Assembly (NCBI RefSeq): GCF_002154695.1
Contig: NZ_MTAV01000081.1
Span: 1-50,786, forward strand
Source: Nostoc sp. T09
Lineage (GTDB): Bacteria; Cyanobacteriota; Cyanobacteriia; Cyanobacteriales; Nostocaceae
DNA: 50,786 nt
Direction of reading: 5' to 3'
Positions 18,423-27,701 of this stretch are shown here, piece by piece. Numbering within the stretch: the stretch's first letter is position 1; every line of letters starts with the position of its first letter. A model generated the notes under the pieces. That model was not told the origin of the DNA, did not search any database, and saw only the letters and a program-made list of their open reading frames with translations. The translations under genes and the position numbers were made by a program.

Positions 18423-18799
18423 TAAGGTGATTAAAGCCTAAATTTTTGTTGCTGGTTTAGTTAATACAAACACTGAAATTGTGCTATTTTATTTGCACTT
18501 ATACTTAATGTAGCAAAAGCGCTAACATTGTTCCCGAAACTATAAAGTAATTGCTAAACCAATTCAGCACTTAGTAAGCTTTAGGCGATTTCAATATTCA
18601 TGGTAAATTGATTAAAGCAGTATTATAATTTACGCCGTAAAACAGATCAATACAGAATTATCAAGTGTAAAAGTACTAATCGCTGATGTCAATTTGAGCG
18701 CTGAAAAGTAGCAATTTCCAGAGGATTTTTTTCCCAAAGTTCCGAGGCGATTGCAAATAGGAACTTGGGATGAAATGAACAATCATATAAAAAATTACA
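18423..18799. other. Non-coding spacer
   Basis: AT-rich sequence upstream of the radical SAM gene and downstream of the M56 peptidase gene. I see no gene or repeat; it probably holds the promoter of the radical SAM gene near 18,430-18,500. Confidence 0.4.
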
Positions 18800-18830
18800 A
18801 ATGGGTAATATAACTAATTAATTACCCATT
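18800..18830 (-). terminator. Intrinsic terminator of the blaI-M56 operon
   Basis: AATGGGTAAT (18800-18809) pairs perfectly with ATTACCCATT (18821-18830). On the minus strand the hairpin lies 7 nt after the peptidase stop and is followed by TTGTAATTTTTTAT, a fair U-tract. The same 9-mer stem occurs in the hairpin after valS. Confidence 0.75.
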
Positions 18831-18836
18831 ATCTAT

Positions 18837-19676
18837 TTAGGTGTGGAAGATCACAGTGATTAAGGGCAGAAATGCCAACAAAAACCCATTCCAGGAATGC
18901 AATTGAGCCGCTGGGATTGGCTCTGGAGGTGCTAAGAGAGCTTCTATTCTTTGTTCTAAGCGATCTGCGCTTGGTGAACCTAAAGCAGCACAACAAATTT
19001 CCGATAATACAGGAGTGCTACTAACTACCAACAGCAGTGATTCTGCTAGCAGCAAGGGGTCTACCTGCGATGCAGCATAACCATCAGCCCGTAGTTCGCG
19101 CAAAACTAACAGTTCTTCCCACAGAGAGTCTGTGTTAGGTAACCATGCAGTACAAGAACGTACCCAACCCAGCCAGAAGAACCAAAATGTGTCTCGGTAA
19201 TGGTAATGGCCTTGCTCGTGTGCCAAGACACTTTCTAAATGTTCTGCTGAGAGAGTTTGGAGTAATCCTTGGCTGACTACGAGTTCGGGGTGCCAAAAAC
19301 CGATTTGACCAGCGAAGAGTGCGCCTGTGTTGAGTAGCCGGATTTGTCTTTGTCCAAAATTTACCAGGGGACAGTTACGAGCAGATTCTACAGACCGCCA
19401 GCCGAGGATGGCATGTTTAATGCATAAAATGCTAAAAAATCCTAGATATATCAGCGCTAGAAGATAGCTACCCCAGCCTGTATACATTCCTCCCATTTTG
19501 CCTTGGGGACCCATGCAAAGTACAGCGATCGCAGTCATGAAAAGTAGCAAGGGGGGAAAGAGAAATAAAAACAGCGATCGCCGCCACCTAAGATTCCAAT
19601 TTTCTTCAGGGCCAATCCAAGTGGATCTTAACCACCAAGCAACTGCTAAAGCAGTCAAAATCATCATTAAATGCAT
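18837..19676 (-). CDS. M56-family (BlaR1/MecR1-type) membrane metallopeptidase
   Basis: A 279-aa integral membrane protein with several hydrophobic segments (HLMMILTALAVAWWL; LFLFLFPPLLLFMTAIAVL; YLLALIYLGFFSILCI; C-terminal GFLLAFLPLITVIF) and the zinc-protease motif H153-E-Q-G-H157 on a cytoplasmic loop. It lacks the C-terminal penicillin-binding sensor of BlaR1. Its start overlaps the stop of the BlaI-like gene (TAATG), so the two are translationally coupled. By analogy it inactivates the repressor by cleavage on an unknown signal; no beta-lactamase or other obvious target lies nearby. Confidence 0.88.
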   Translation of the reverse strand: MHLMMILTALAVAWWLRSTWIGPEENWNLRWRRSLFLFLFPPLLLFMTAIAVLCMGPQGKMGGMYTGWGSYLLALIYLGFFSILCIKHAILGWRSVESARNCPLVNFGQRQIRLLNTGALFAGQIGFWHPELVVSQGLLQTLSAEHLESVLAHEQGHYHYRDTFWFFWLGWVRSCTAWLPNTDSLWEELLVLRELRADGYAASQVDPLLLAESLLLVVSSTPVLSEICCAALGSPSADRLEQRIEALLAPPEPIPAAQLHSWNGFLLAFLPLITVIFHT

Positions 19677-20095
19677 TATTTCCCCTCCCTGGCTTGACGT
19701 GCGGCTTGAATGCGTTTGGCGATCGCTTCGATTTGTTCGCTAGCTGTTTCATCCAGACTATCAGCGAAGGCTGCAACAACATCCGGATTACCCACTGCCA
19801 AAAATCGCTGCAATTGCTCGTGGGCTTTAATTACCTCTGCTTGCTGCTTCGTCAGCAGTGGACGCCAATAAAATGCCTTTCCTTTCTTATCACAGACTAG
19901 CCAACCTTTATCAGTAAGGCGGCGCAAAACGGTAGTTACAGAGGTATAAGCTAACTCTCGGTTCGGGTCAGACAGAATGCGATCGTGTACATCCTTAACT
20001 GTAGCTGAACCCAGTTCCCAGATGATCTGCAAAATTTCTGCTTCTAGGGGACCTACAGACAGTTGTTTAGGGCGGTAGTCGGGTAAAGGAGCCAT
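19676..20095 (-). CDS. BlaI/MecI/CopY-family transcriptional repressor
   Basis: A 139-aa winged-helix protein: SVGPLEAEILQIIWELGSAT (helix 1), VKDVHDRILSDPNRELAYTSV (recognition region) and TTVLRRLTDKGWLVCDKKGK (wing) are the standard BlaI fold, followed by a C-terminal dimerisation helix region. Such repressors bind palindromic operators (TACA-type) and are removed by the partner M56 protease encoded directly downstream. Autoregulation of the operon is likely from family knowledge. The upstream region is divergent to the MerR-type gene. Confidence 0.93.
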   Translation of the reverse strand: MAPLPDYRPKQLSVGPLEAEILQIIWELGSATVKDVHDRILSDPNRELAYTSVTTVLRRLTDKGWLVCDKKGKAFYWRPLLTKQQAEVIKAHEQLQRFLAVGNPDVVAAFADSLDETASEQIEAIAKRIQAARQAREGK

Positions 20096-20339
20096 ATCGA
20101 TTTTGGATTTGAGATTGTGGATGAGTGGATTGAACGCGAAAATTCTCCTCTTGATTTCCTAGGCTTCGTCTGAGTGCGCGTAGTCGTAAACGCGAAAGAA
20201 CTATTCTTTTTTCAGATTACCGTTGATTGAAACTGCTGTTCGGCAAACAGGCCTGATTTTGGCAAAATTTCCTCAGCCTCAGGTTGCTGTAAGTCAACAC
20301 AGAGCAGAGGAAACAAAAAAGAATAATCAATGATGACTC

Positions 20340-20371
20340 TTGACTCTCCAGTCAACTAGAGAGTTTAGAAT
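20340..20371 (+). promoter_or_regulatory. MerR/ZntR-type promoter-operator
   Basis: A -35 box TTGACT (20340-20345) and a -10 box TAGAAT (20366-20371) are separated by 20 bp, the overlong spacer characteristic of MerR-activated promoters. Between them is the dyad ACTCTCCAGT (20343-20352) and ACTAGAGAGT (20355-20364), very similar to the ACTCTGGAGT dyad of the E. coli zntA promoter. It lies 28 nt before the MerR-family gene, implying autoregulation by metal. Confidence 0.85.
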
Positions 20372-20398
20372 AAGTGTAGGCAGCAAGAGTAGGTCAGT

Positions 20399-20812
20399 AT
20401 GTTAGCCCAAGAAGCACCAAAACAAATTGGTTTAGTTGCCAAAGAAAGCGGTGTACCAATTAAAACAATTCGCTACTATGAGGAGTTGGGACTACTGCAA
20501 GCATCAGGTAGAACCGAGGGCGGATTTAGATTGTTTAACTCTGATGTTTTGGCTCGCCTGAACTTTATCAAGCGCACCCAAAATTTGGGGATGACTTTAG
20601 CAGAAATCAAGGAATTTTTGCATGTTCATGATGGGGGTGAATTACCCTGCGAACATATCAAAACCAAGCTAGAAGATAAGCTAACGGATATCGATGAACA
20701 AATTCAGCAGCTACTTACCCTCAGGCAAGATTTAGCAGCCTTAACTTCTAATTGGGAAAAAACCACTGAGAATTCTGAACAAGCAATCTGCCCGATTATT
20801 GAAAATGCGTAA
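20399..20812 (+). CDS. MerR-family metal-responsive regulator, ZntR-like
   Basis: A 137-aa regulator. The winged-helix DNA-binding region (IGLVAKESGVPIKTIRYYEE, then RLFNSDVLARLNFIKR, to about residue 75) is followed by the dimerisation helix and C84 in GGELPCEHIKTKL, with C131 in the tail (QAICPIIE). Two cysteines in these positions fit Zn/Cd/Pb-type sensors such as ZntR, CadR and PbrR rather than CueR (which has a CX7C pair). The upstream promoter has the matching ACTCTC dyad and a 20-bp spacer. Usually the regulated gene is a metal-efflux ATPase; none follows here. The start ATG is supported by its position. Confidence 0.9.
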   Translation: MLAQEAPKQIGLVAKESGVPIKTIRYYEELGLLQASGRTEGGFRLFNSDVLARLNFIKRTQNLGMTLAEIKEFLHVHDGGELPCEHIKTKLEDKLTDIDEQIQQLLTLRQDLAALTSNWEKTTENSEQAICPIIENA

Positions 20813-21522
20813 ACTTCCCGACGCTTCCCGCTAGGAGTTAAACAAAGCTTATTTTCTCTTGGGTGCGTGCTTGCGTCCAGTTTTAATAGCACCCATACCT
20901 AGGTGAAACAAAGCATGAAAATCGCTCTCTATTTCTTCCAGGAATAGAATAGCCTGGTAAGTAGTTGGACAAAATTAAATTCATTCGTGAAGCCAGGGAA
21001 CAGGGAACAGGGAACAAGAAGAAAATCTGTGTAATTAATTTTGTTTAATTACTTATGACTAGTCACTTGCGATTATCTGCAATAACTTGTGACTATCGAG
21101 AAAAATTATTATTTGGATAGAAGATAGCAATATCTATACTAGGGAGCATCCTCAGCCGTTAGCTAGTTGTTAACCTTTATTTAACTAGTGGTCATCAGGA
21201 TAAAATTTTTAGTAAAATTTATAAAGATTGTCAAATACTTGTATTTCTTATTGACTTCAGTTAGAGTCAAGGCAGGTATCCAAAAAAAAGCCTGATGACG
21301 TTTTCAGGAGAATAAGTCAATAAAAGAGTAGATACCAGAACTAAAAACTGAGTATAGCTAGGAAAATTGCAGTATTTTTTGAAAAATACTTTCTTAGTTC
21401 TCAAATTTAAATAGTTATTAGATAACAGTTACTGGTACTTTTTATTGCTTTACTTCCACGCAGTAAAGGAGATAAGAAAAACTACCTAATTTTTTCCAAG
21501 CTAATTGATAATAATTTGCAAT
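20813..21522. other. Long non-coding spacer
   Basis: About 710 nt with no convincing gene. It contains a short tandem run of GGGAACA (about 20,997-21,016), the mirror of the CTGTTCCCTGTTCCC run near 1437-1458, and AT-rich sequence. A hairpin-rich or regulatory role for the stretch near 21,270-21,330 cannot be excluded but I see no known motif. Confidence 0.4.
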
Positions 21523-22026
21523 ATGTTTTTAGAGAATATATGTAGTGATGAAAAATACTTAAAATCCAATTGCCTAATTAAAGTAGTCTCAATATCTATT
21601 ACAAGGCAACATCAAGTAATAGAATTAACTTGCTTGCTTAAGCAGCTAAGTTACTCTGCAAAATGGCATAAGGATAAAAGTCTGCCCGCAGATGTAGAGA
21701 CAGGGGCTGTAAATAGCTATATAGATTATTTAATAAAAAATTTAAATCAGTACCGTAATTTTAGCCAAATTTTTAAGTGTGATTTCAGCTACTTCAATGG
21801 CTTAAGTAAGCTGAAGTTATCATACTTAGACTGTGGCTCTTTAAGCAAGAGTACACAAGACTGTCTTCAACAATTGACAGTTAATAAACTGTCGAACGAT
21901 AAGAGATACAAAATTCACTTTGGTGGTACGGAAGCAGTTTTACAACATTTTCCTACCGATATTGTGGAGAATTTATTAACCGGAAATAGGTTTAATAAAA
22001 ATGAATGTTATAAAGTGGCTACCTAG
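21523..22026 (+). CDS. Hypothetical protein, 167 aa
   Basis: A soluble protein with a Cys-containing, mixed helix/strand sequence (CDEKYL-like N-terminus; NKLSNDKRYKIHFGGTEAVLQ near residue 135). There is no match I recognise. In-frame TTG codons precede the ATG at 21523, which is preferred. The gene is AT-rich and lies 110 nt upstream of the sucrase/ferredoxin-like gene on the same strand, so the two may be cotranscribed. Confidence 0.45.
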   Translation: MFLENICSDEKYLKSNCLIKVVSISITRQHQVIELTCLLKQLSYSAKWHKDKSLPADVETGAVNSYIDYLIKNLNQYRNFSQIFKCDFSYFNGLSKLKLSYLDCGSLSKSTQDCLQQLTVNKLSNDKRYKIHFGGTEAVLQHFPTDIVENLLTGNRFNKNECYKVAT

Positions 22027-22135
22027 TTGGGTACAAGAAATGCTGATTGTTTCTTGTTGTTGTGTTTTTTAGAAGCTATTGTAGCCAGCATCACAATTTT
22101 ACTTTGTCATAAACTTAATGAATGAGAACAGCTAA

Positions 22136-23113
22136 ATGAATACCTTTTTTTGTTCAGATTACGCAAAGCAAACGGGAGAAGATGTTGTTGGTAGCGCCAC
22201 CAATTACGAAACTTATATTTTAGTTGAGTGTCCTCCACCTTGGACAACAGAAGCCTTTAATTCTAAATGGGTGCCAAATAATTTAAAGATGTTGGTAGAG
22301 GAGGTAAAGCGCGCTAAACTACCGATAAGATTCTTGTTAATTGCTAACGATCAATCGCACAAAGTAGCAAAAACAACTCTTTTGATTTATCAAAAATCAA
22401 AGGGATTAATTCAGGGATATCGTAAGCATGAATTTAAGCTGGCAAATATTGAAAATGTAGCTGCGGTTATCCAAAAATTCTTATGGGGTACTATTCCTGA
22501 GCATGAAAAAGAAACAACTATTACTAGAGATATTTTAGTATGTACCCACGGCAGCCATGATAAATGCTGTGCTAGATATGGCAATCCTTTCTATTTTCAT
22601 GCTGAAAATACAATTTCCCATTTAGGCTTGGAAGATGTTCGGATTTGGAAATCAAGTCATTTTGGTGGACATCGATTTGCACCAACAATCATAGACTTAC
22701 CAGAGGGGAGGTATTACGGCCTTGTCGAGCAAGATTCATTCAAATCGATTTTGACTCATACTGGAGATATTCAATACTTAAATAAAGTCTATCGAGGCTG
22801 GGGTATTTTGCCAGTTCCACTTCAGATTTTAGAAAAGGAATTAATCCTCCACTACGGATGGGATTGGTTTAATTACAAAGTAGCAGGTAAAATTTTAGAA
22901 CAAAGCTTAGACAATAATACAGTGCTAGCTGAGCTAACTTTTGAAAATACCAGAGGTTCGCTATATACTTGCCAAGCAAAATTAGTCAAAGATGAGACTA
23001 AAACAATAGAAATCAAGAGTTCTTGTAATGCTAAGCAAGCTTCAGTAGTTACTAAATATAGCGTAGCTAGTCTCTGGCTTGAATCTAAGAAGGTTGTTTC
23101 TTTGAGCGCTTAA
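22136..23113 (+). CDS. Sucrase/ferredoxin-like (thioredoxin-fold [2Fe-2S]) family protein
   Basis: A 325-aa protein of the Suc_Fer-like family. The signature ILVCTHGSHDKCCARYGNPF (around residues 138-157) is the CThG..D.CCa.yG block that supplies cluster or metal ligands; IWKSSHFGGHRFAPTIIDLPEGRYYG is the second conserved block (H-x-G-G-H-R-F-A-P). The fold resembles thioredoxin-like ferredoxins. The 'sucrase' label comes from an old cloning result and is not a demonstrated activity. Cytoplasmic by sequence. The C-terminal 70 residues are less conserved. Confidence 0.88.
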   Translation: MNTFFCSDYAKQTGEDVVGSATNYETYILVECPPPWTTEAFNSKWVPNNLKMLVEEVKRAKLPIRFLLIANDQSHKVAKTTLLIYQKSKGLIQGYRKHEFKLANIENVAAVIQKFLWGTIPEHEKETTITRDILVCTHGSHDKCCARYGNPFYFHAENTISHLGLEDVRIWKSSHFGGHRFAPTIIDLPEGRYYGLVEQDSFKSILTHTGDIQYLNKVYRGWGILPVPLQILEKELILHYGWDWFNYKVAGKILEQSLDNNTVLAELTFENTRGSLYTCQAKLVKDETKTIEIKSSCNAKQASVVTKYSVASLWLESKKVVSLSA

Positions 23114-23178
23114 CTAAATACTATGCCGGGTTGATTATTTATTAATAAAACTAAAACAATCGACTACGAAAATATGAT

Positions 23179-23204
23179 GGTGCGTTACGCATAAATAACG
23201 CACC
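23179..23204. repeat. Palindrome between convergent genes
   Basis: GGTGCGTTA (23179-23187) and TAACGCACC (23196-23204) form a perfect 9-bp stem. GGTGCGTTA-type palindromes are common intergenic elements in Nostoc-type genomes; here it may terminate both converging transcripts. Confidence 0.65.
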
Positions 23205-23353
23205 CTACTTGCGTAACCAACTTTTTAGATTACCTTGTGCTTTAAATTTAGCCAGCATTTTTAAAACTAATAAACTGCTGGCAAGATTCTAAAAAAAACC
23301 GTGTATGCAAAATTTATCCTAAATTGTCATCCTAAACTTGAACCGATAATTGC

Positions 23354-25234
23354 TTAACTTCCTAACATTTGTAAGTTATGCAACGTCGCATACATTCCTC
23401 CCTGTTGGAGTAATTCTTCATGGCTTCCTTGTTCGATAAGTTCCCCTCGCTTTAAGACAAAAATTCGATTGACATTGCGAATTGTAGATAAACGGTGAGC
23501 AATAATAATTGCGGTACGTTCTACCAAAAGCTGGTTTAATGCTTGCTGAATTAAAGCTTCTGTTCCTACATCTAGACTAGCTGTTGCTTCATCTAATACC
23601 AAAATTTGCGGATTGCGGATGGCAGCACGAGCGAAGGCTAGAAGCTGCTTTTGTCCGCTAGAAAGATTTGTACCTCTTTCTCGCAATTGAGTATCATAGC
23701 TTTGGGGTAATAGTTCAATAAATTGATCGATATTAGTCTGTTGTGCTGCTTGTTGGATTGCTTCAAAGGTATAGTTGTCTCCTAAGGTGATGTTGCTTTT
23801 GACATCACCAGCAAATAAAAAGCCCTCTTGTAAAATTACTGCTAAATAACGCCGTAATTCTGCCTGTGGTAAGTCGCGAATATCTATCCCATCTAAGAGA
23901 ATGCGTCCTTGGGTGGGTTCGTAGAGGCGGCACAAAAGACGAATGATCGAACTTTTACCTGCACCGGTGGGGCCAACTAATGCTACTTTTTCACCAGGAT
24001 GAATGGTGAAATCTAAGTCTTTGATTACATAATCATCATCTCTATAGGCAAACCAGACGTGTTCAAAACGAATTTCTCCTAATTCTGGTAGGGGATGAGA
24101 TTCTGAAGATTCTAGATTGGCAACTACCTCATCTATGTAACCAAATTTAGCATCATAAATGGAGATGCGAGAATTATAGCGATCGCGGATTTCTATTGGT
24201 TCATCTAAAATGTTGGTGACTCGTTCTATAGCCGTAAAACCCGCTTGAATGACAGTGAATTTTTCTGCAAAATTGCGCAACGGGTCGAATAATTGCTGAG
24301 CATATAAAATAAATGCCGATAAAATCCCAAAAGTAATACTTTTGCCAAGCAACAACCAACCACCTATGACTAGCACACCTGCGATCGCTACTAGACTAAT
24401 CCACTCTAAAATGGCTGACACTGCTGAATCATAAAAGATGGTTTTATCTACTTGCTGCTTGTAACGTTGGTTGGTTGTACGAAATAACTCGGCATTAAAT
24501 TTCTCTCGCCGGAACAACTGTACTACGTTAATACCAACGATATTCTCTTGTAGCTGGGAGTTCAAAATAGAAAGTTCTTCCCGTGCTTTGTAATTCGCTT
24601 GGCGATACTGTTGCTGAAAGTAAACAATTACCAAGCTGATGGGTAAGAGGATCACTAGTAGTAAAGATGCAAGTTCCCACTGGAGAGAAAACATCAAACC
24701 GATAATCACCAGCATGGAAAATAAATCCGATATAATGCCAACTGCCCCGGTAGAGAAAACATCTCCCAAGGCTTCTACATCGCTGGTGAGTCTGGTAATT
24801 AATTTACCTACAGGCGTTCGGTCAAAAAAACGCACAGATAAAGATGTTACATGATGAAATAAATCCTCACGAATCACCGCTGTGATTTGTTGCCCTAGCT
24901 TTTGTACGAGATAACCTTGAAAACCTGTAAATATCAATCTGATAGTAATAGCAATCAGTAACAATCCTTCGATGATATTTAGCCCTTGCAGCAAAGGACG
25001 ATTCCGCAGAAACTCGTATACGCTGGGTTCTTTACGAATGAGCGATATAGCCTGCCCAATTAATAGTGGTTGTACAGCATTAGCTAAAGCTATCGGTACG
25101 AGTAGAAACATTGACAGCAATAGCAGTTTTCCACTACGACGGGCGTAAGGTACTAAGCGCAAAAATAACCGCCAGTCATTTTCACGCCGACGGTATTGTG
25201 TGTAAGATTTTTTGACGGATTGGTAGGTGCTCAT
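23354..25234 (-). CDS. ABC exporter, fused membrane and ATPase half-transporter
   Basis: A 626-aa protein. Residues 40-340 contain six transmembrane segments of a type I exporter (LLLSMFLLVPIALANAV; LIFTGFQGYLV; LFSMLVIIGLMFSL and others). The nucleotide-binding domain has Walker A GPTGAGKS (421-428), Q-loop ILQEGFLF, signature LSSGQKQ, Walker B ILVLDEATASLD and the H-loop IIAHRLSTI. It should work as a dimer exporting lipids, peptides or drugs. Residues 340-380 form a short linker (NSRISIYDAKFGYIDEVV). The gene is not linked to a partner half-transporter, so a homodimer is likeliest; the substrate is unknown. Confidence 0.93.
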   Translation of the reverse strand: MSTYQSVKKSYTQYRRRENDWRLFLRLVPYARRSGKLLLLSMFLLVPIALANAVQPLLIGQAISLIRKEPSVYEFLRNRPLLQGLNIIEGLLLIAITIRLIFTGFQGYLVQKLGQQITAVIREDLFHHVTSLSVRFFDRTPVGKLITRLTSDVEALGDVFSTGAVGIISDLFSMLVIIGLMFSLQWELASLLLVILLPISLVIVYFQQQYRQANYKAREELSILNSQLQENIVGINVVQLFRREKFNAELFRTTNQRYKQQVDKTIFYDSAVSAILEWISLVAIAGVLVIGGWLLLGKSITFGILSAFILYAQQLFDPLRNFAEKFTVIQAGFTAIERVTNILDEPIEIRDRYNSRISIYDAKFGYIDEVVANLESSESHPLPELGEIRFEHVWFAYRDDDYVIKDLDFTIHPGEKVALVGPTGAGKSSIIRLLCRLYEPTQGRILLDGIDIRDLPQAELRRYLAVILQEGFLFAGDVKSNITLGDNYTFEAIQQAAQQTNIDQFIELLPQSYDTQLRERGTNLSSGQKQLLAFARAAIRNPQILVLDEATASLDVGTEALIQQALNQLLVERTAIIIAHRLSTIRNVNRIFVLKRGELIEQGSHEELLQQGGMYATLHNLQMLGS

Positions 25235-25432
25235 AGTAAGAGCATTATAATGAACTACCTACGCAGTTCGCTACACCATTTGGAGGGTTTCTAACGTTGT
25301 ATTTGTGGTTGCGGATTTAGCGATCGCAGTAATTTGCGATCTCACTTTGATTAACACCTATTGATGATGATTTTCTCCCATTCTCAGAAATATTGCAGAG
25401 AATGTATATGCTTTGGTTAATTATACTCAGTC

Positions 25433-26152
25433 TCAAAACTGTACCTTGTATAAATTAAATAATTCCCCTGATTGCCGCGCCACAACTTTAGCACCAGCAG
25501 CTTTAATTATTTTTTCCCACTCAGCCACAGACTCTAGAAACACCTCAGCACCTAAATAAGTTTCCAGAACTGCCCAATCCTCTGCTAAAGGCTGTTCGGG
25601 ATTGAGGATGTCAAATACAAACTGTCCGCCTGGCTTTAACACCCGTTTAACCTCTAGCAACACAGCACTCCAATATTCCAGGGGAAAATAGCAGCTAAAT
25701 CCGGTGGCGATCGCTAAATCAAACTGATCTGCGGCATAGTTTAAGTGATGAGCCGGGCCTAACTCTACACCTTTGAACAGCTTGGAATTCAACTGCGAGC
25801 CACGAGAATTAAGCGTCTCCTGTGCTACAATACTGACTTCTTGACCGTAAAAAAATGCTTGCCAATCACGCCAAGGATAAATTAAAAAGCTGACACCGCA
25901 GCCAATGTCTAAACATTGCTGATTCTTTTGAGGTTTAGCAATTTCCCAGAAGCAAGAAGCAATTCTTCCTGGTAACGTGCCAGTAATCCAATCCCGAAAT
26001 ATTGGCATTGCCTGTACTTCTGTTGGTAAGTCAAAGGGTTGATTTTGATACTGTTGGTTAAAGCGATATGCAACTTGCGCTACCCTCTGTTGCCATTTGT
26101 CTGAGTGATGCCTAGGCGTGGTGTAAGGGGTTTGAGACGGCTTTTTAGACAT
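25433..26152 (-). CDS. Class I SAM-dependent methyltransferase
   Basis: A 239-aa protein. The SAM-binding motif I is QCLDIGCGVSFLIYPW (around residue 95); motif post-I acidic region, then FDLAIATGFSCYFPLEYWSAVL (motif II) and VLKPGGQFVFDIL (motif III) follow. Cytoplasmic and single-domain, with an N-terminal helix region YRFNQQYQNQPFDLPT. The substrate cannot be inferred. It lies about 200 nt from the ABC transporter on the same strand, upstream of it, but with its own spacing. Confidence 0.85.
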   Translation of the reverse strand: MSKKPSQTPYTTPRHHSDKWQQRVAQVAYRFNQQYQNQPFDLPTEVQAMPIFRDWITGTLPGRIASCFWEIAKPQKNQQCLDIGCGVSFLIYPWRDWQAFFYGQEVSIVAQETLNSRGSQLNSKLFKGVELGPAHHLNYAADQFDLAIATGFSCYFPLEYWSAVLLEVKRVLKPGGQFVFDILNPEQPLAEDWAVLETYLGAEVFLESVAEWEKIIKAAGAKVVARQSGELFNLYKVQF

Positions 26153-26402
26153 TAGATGCTGTACTATTTTTTCAGAACTTAGTCAAGTTATAGTGTAGAC
26201 AAAGTTTCAGAAGTAGTTTTAACGCACTAAAATTAACCCAAATAAAATTGATGGTGATGATTCAATACACTTCAGTTGGAGAATGCTAAGGGCAAAAAAA
26301 CTGTCAATTATTTTCATACCAACGACATTGTGTGTAATATTTTTGAAGGGATTAGGAAGTGCTCATTGCTAGAGCATCATATTCATCTTTGCCGTTAACA
26401 CC

Positions 26403-26933
26403 ATGCCTGAGATAGAAACTTTGCGACTGCGACTAAGGCACTTTACCCTAGATGATTTCGATAACCTGTTTCACCTGTACGCTGATGCAGAAGTCATGAG
26501 GTATCTATCACCCAGAACGTCAGAACAGACTAAGAACAGCTTATGCAACCATATTCAACAATGGCAAGAACACAACTTAGGTATGTGGGCAGTAGTACAC
26601 AAGGAAACTGGCAAGATGATTGGCCGTTGTGGACTCGGTTTTTTGGCAGATACCCCAGATGTTGAACTGGGTTACGTGTTCGACAAGTCTTTTTGGAATA
26701 TGGGGCTGGCCACCGAAGCGGCTCAAGCAACGTTAAAATATGGATTCTGGGAAGTAAAACTAGATCAGATAGTAGCGATCGCTGATCCAGAAAACATTGC
26801 CTCAGTGCGTGTAATTCAGAAAGTGGGCATGAAATATCAAAAGCATACCCGCTATTACAGCCATGATGTAGTTTATTACACCCTCCTCCGCGCAGAATGG
26901 CAACCGGATGATTCTCTATACATTCTGCGTTGA
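26403..26933 (+). CDS. GNAT-family N-acetyltransferase (RimJ/RimL-like)
   Basis: A 176-aa acetyltransferase. It begins with a RimJ/RimL-type strand (IETLRLRLRHFTLDDFDNL), has the acyl-CoA-binding segment VELGYVFDKSFWNMGLATEA (motif A, Q/RxxGxG/A-like) and ends with the ENIASVRVIQKVGMKYQKH motif B. Acceptor is unknown: small molecule or ribosomal-protein-like N-terminus. It is divergent from the methyltransferase gene. Confidence 0.9.
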   Translation: MPEIETLRLRLRHFTLDDFDNLFHLYADAEVMRYLSPRTSEQTKNSLCNHIQQWQEHNLGMWAVVHKETGKMIGRCGLGFLADTPDVELGYVFDKSFWNMGLATEAAQATLKYGFWEVKLDQIVAIADPENIASVRVIQKVGMKYQKHTRYYSHDVVYYTLLRAEWQPDDSLYILR

Positions 26934-27062
26934 AAAAGGGAAATGGGCATTTGTCATTTGTCATTGGGCAAGAAGGCAATAGTCATTAATTATTTCTCCT
27001 CTGCACCCTGTTCCCTGCTTCCTTATCTCCCTTCCTGATCTGCGGTATAGCCTAAAACTTTC

Positions 27063-27692
27063 CTACGAAGCCAAATCGAAAATTTGCTGTGCAGTCAAGT
27101 TAAATTGGGGGAAGGTTGGGGAAACAATGGTCGTGTTGCCTGTAAAGGTCGTCATCTGATATTCTCCATCAACCAAATTACAAACAAAAATTGTAGGTTG
27201 CTTGGGGTTGCCGATGAACTTTCTTGCCCCCAGTGCTGCATAATCGAGAATCCAATATTCCTCGATGCCCATTTCCTCATAATCTCGAAGTTTATCGTAG
27301 TAATCGTCACGCCAATTAGTTGAAACAACCTCGACGATTAGTTTAACCGAATCCGGATTTTGGATAATCGATTCGCTTTCCCACCGAGGTTCCGCCCCCA
27401 GAGCTTCTTTGTTTAAAACGATGATGTCTGGCTCGTAACCTGATTTTTCCCGTTTGGGTTTGACGATAGATTCTCTAGGAATAGTCCAGATGCCGCCAGA
27501 GCCACTCTGCCTGATAATTATCAATAGTTGCTCGATAAGGGAACCTGTTAGATTTGAATGTTTTCCCTTTGGCTTGGGCATTTCGATAATAACTCCATCG
27601 TGCAGTTCGTACCGGACTGCCGAATTTTCGGGATACCAGCTGATAAATTCATCGAAGCTGTATAGTTTGGGTTCGACTTTGGCTTGAGTCAT
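27063..27692 (-). CDS. Uma2-family (DUF820) putative endonuclease
   Basis: A 209-aa protein of the cyanobacterial Uma2 family with a PD-(D/E)XK-like fold. Diagnostic segments are YELHDGVIIEMPKPKGKHSN, GYEPDIIVLNKEA (acidic residue D), and LIVEVVSTNWRDDYYDKLRDYEEMGIEEYWILDYAA, in which EVVS with the following Lys gives the nuclease-type core. Families of Uma2 genes are expanded in filamentous cyanobacteria; function in vivo is not established. Confidence 0.92.
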   Translation of the reverse strand: MTQAKVEPKLYSFDEFISWYPENSAVRYELHDGVIIEMPKPKGKHSNLTGSLIEQLLIIIRQSGSGGIWTIPRESIVKPKREKSGYEPDIIVLNKEALGAEPRWESESIIQNPDSVKLIVEVVSTNWRDDYYDKLRDYEEMGIEEYWILDYAALGARKFIGNPKQPTIFVCNLVDGEYQMTTFTGNTTIVSPTFPQFNLTAQQIFDLAS

Positions 27693-27701
27693 GGCAAGAA
27701 A

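Noticed and set aside
20997-21016. Tandem GGGAACA run as a CRISPR or VNTR array
   Set aside because: Only about three contiguous 7-bp units without spacers; it is the common GGGAACAGGGAACAG-type simple repeat also seen near 1437-1458.
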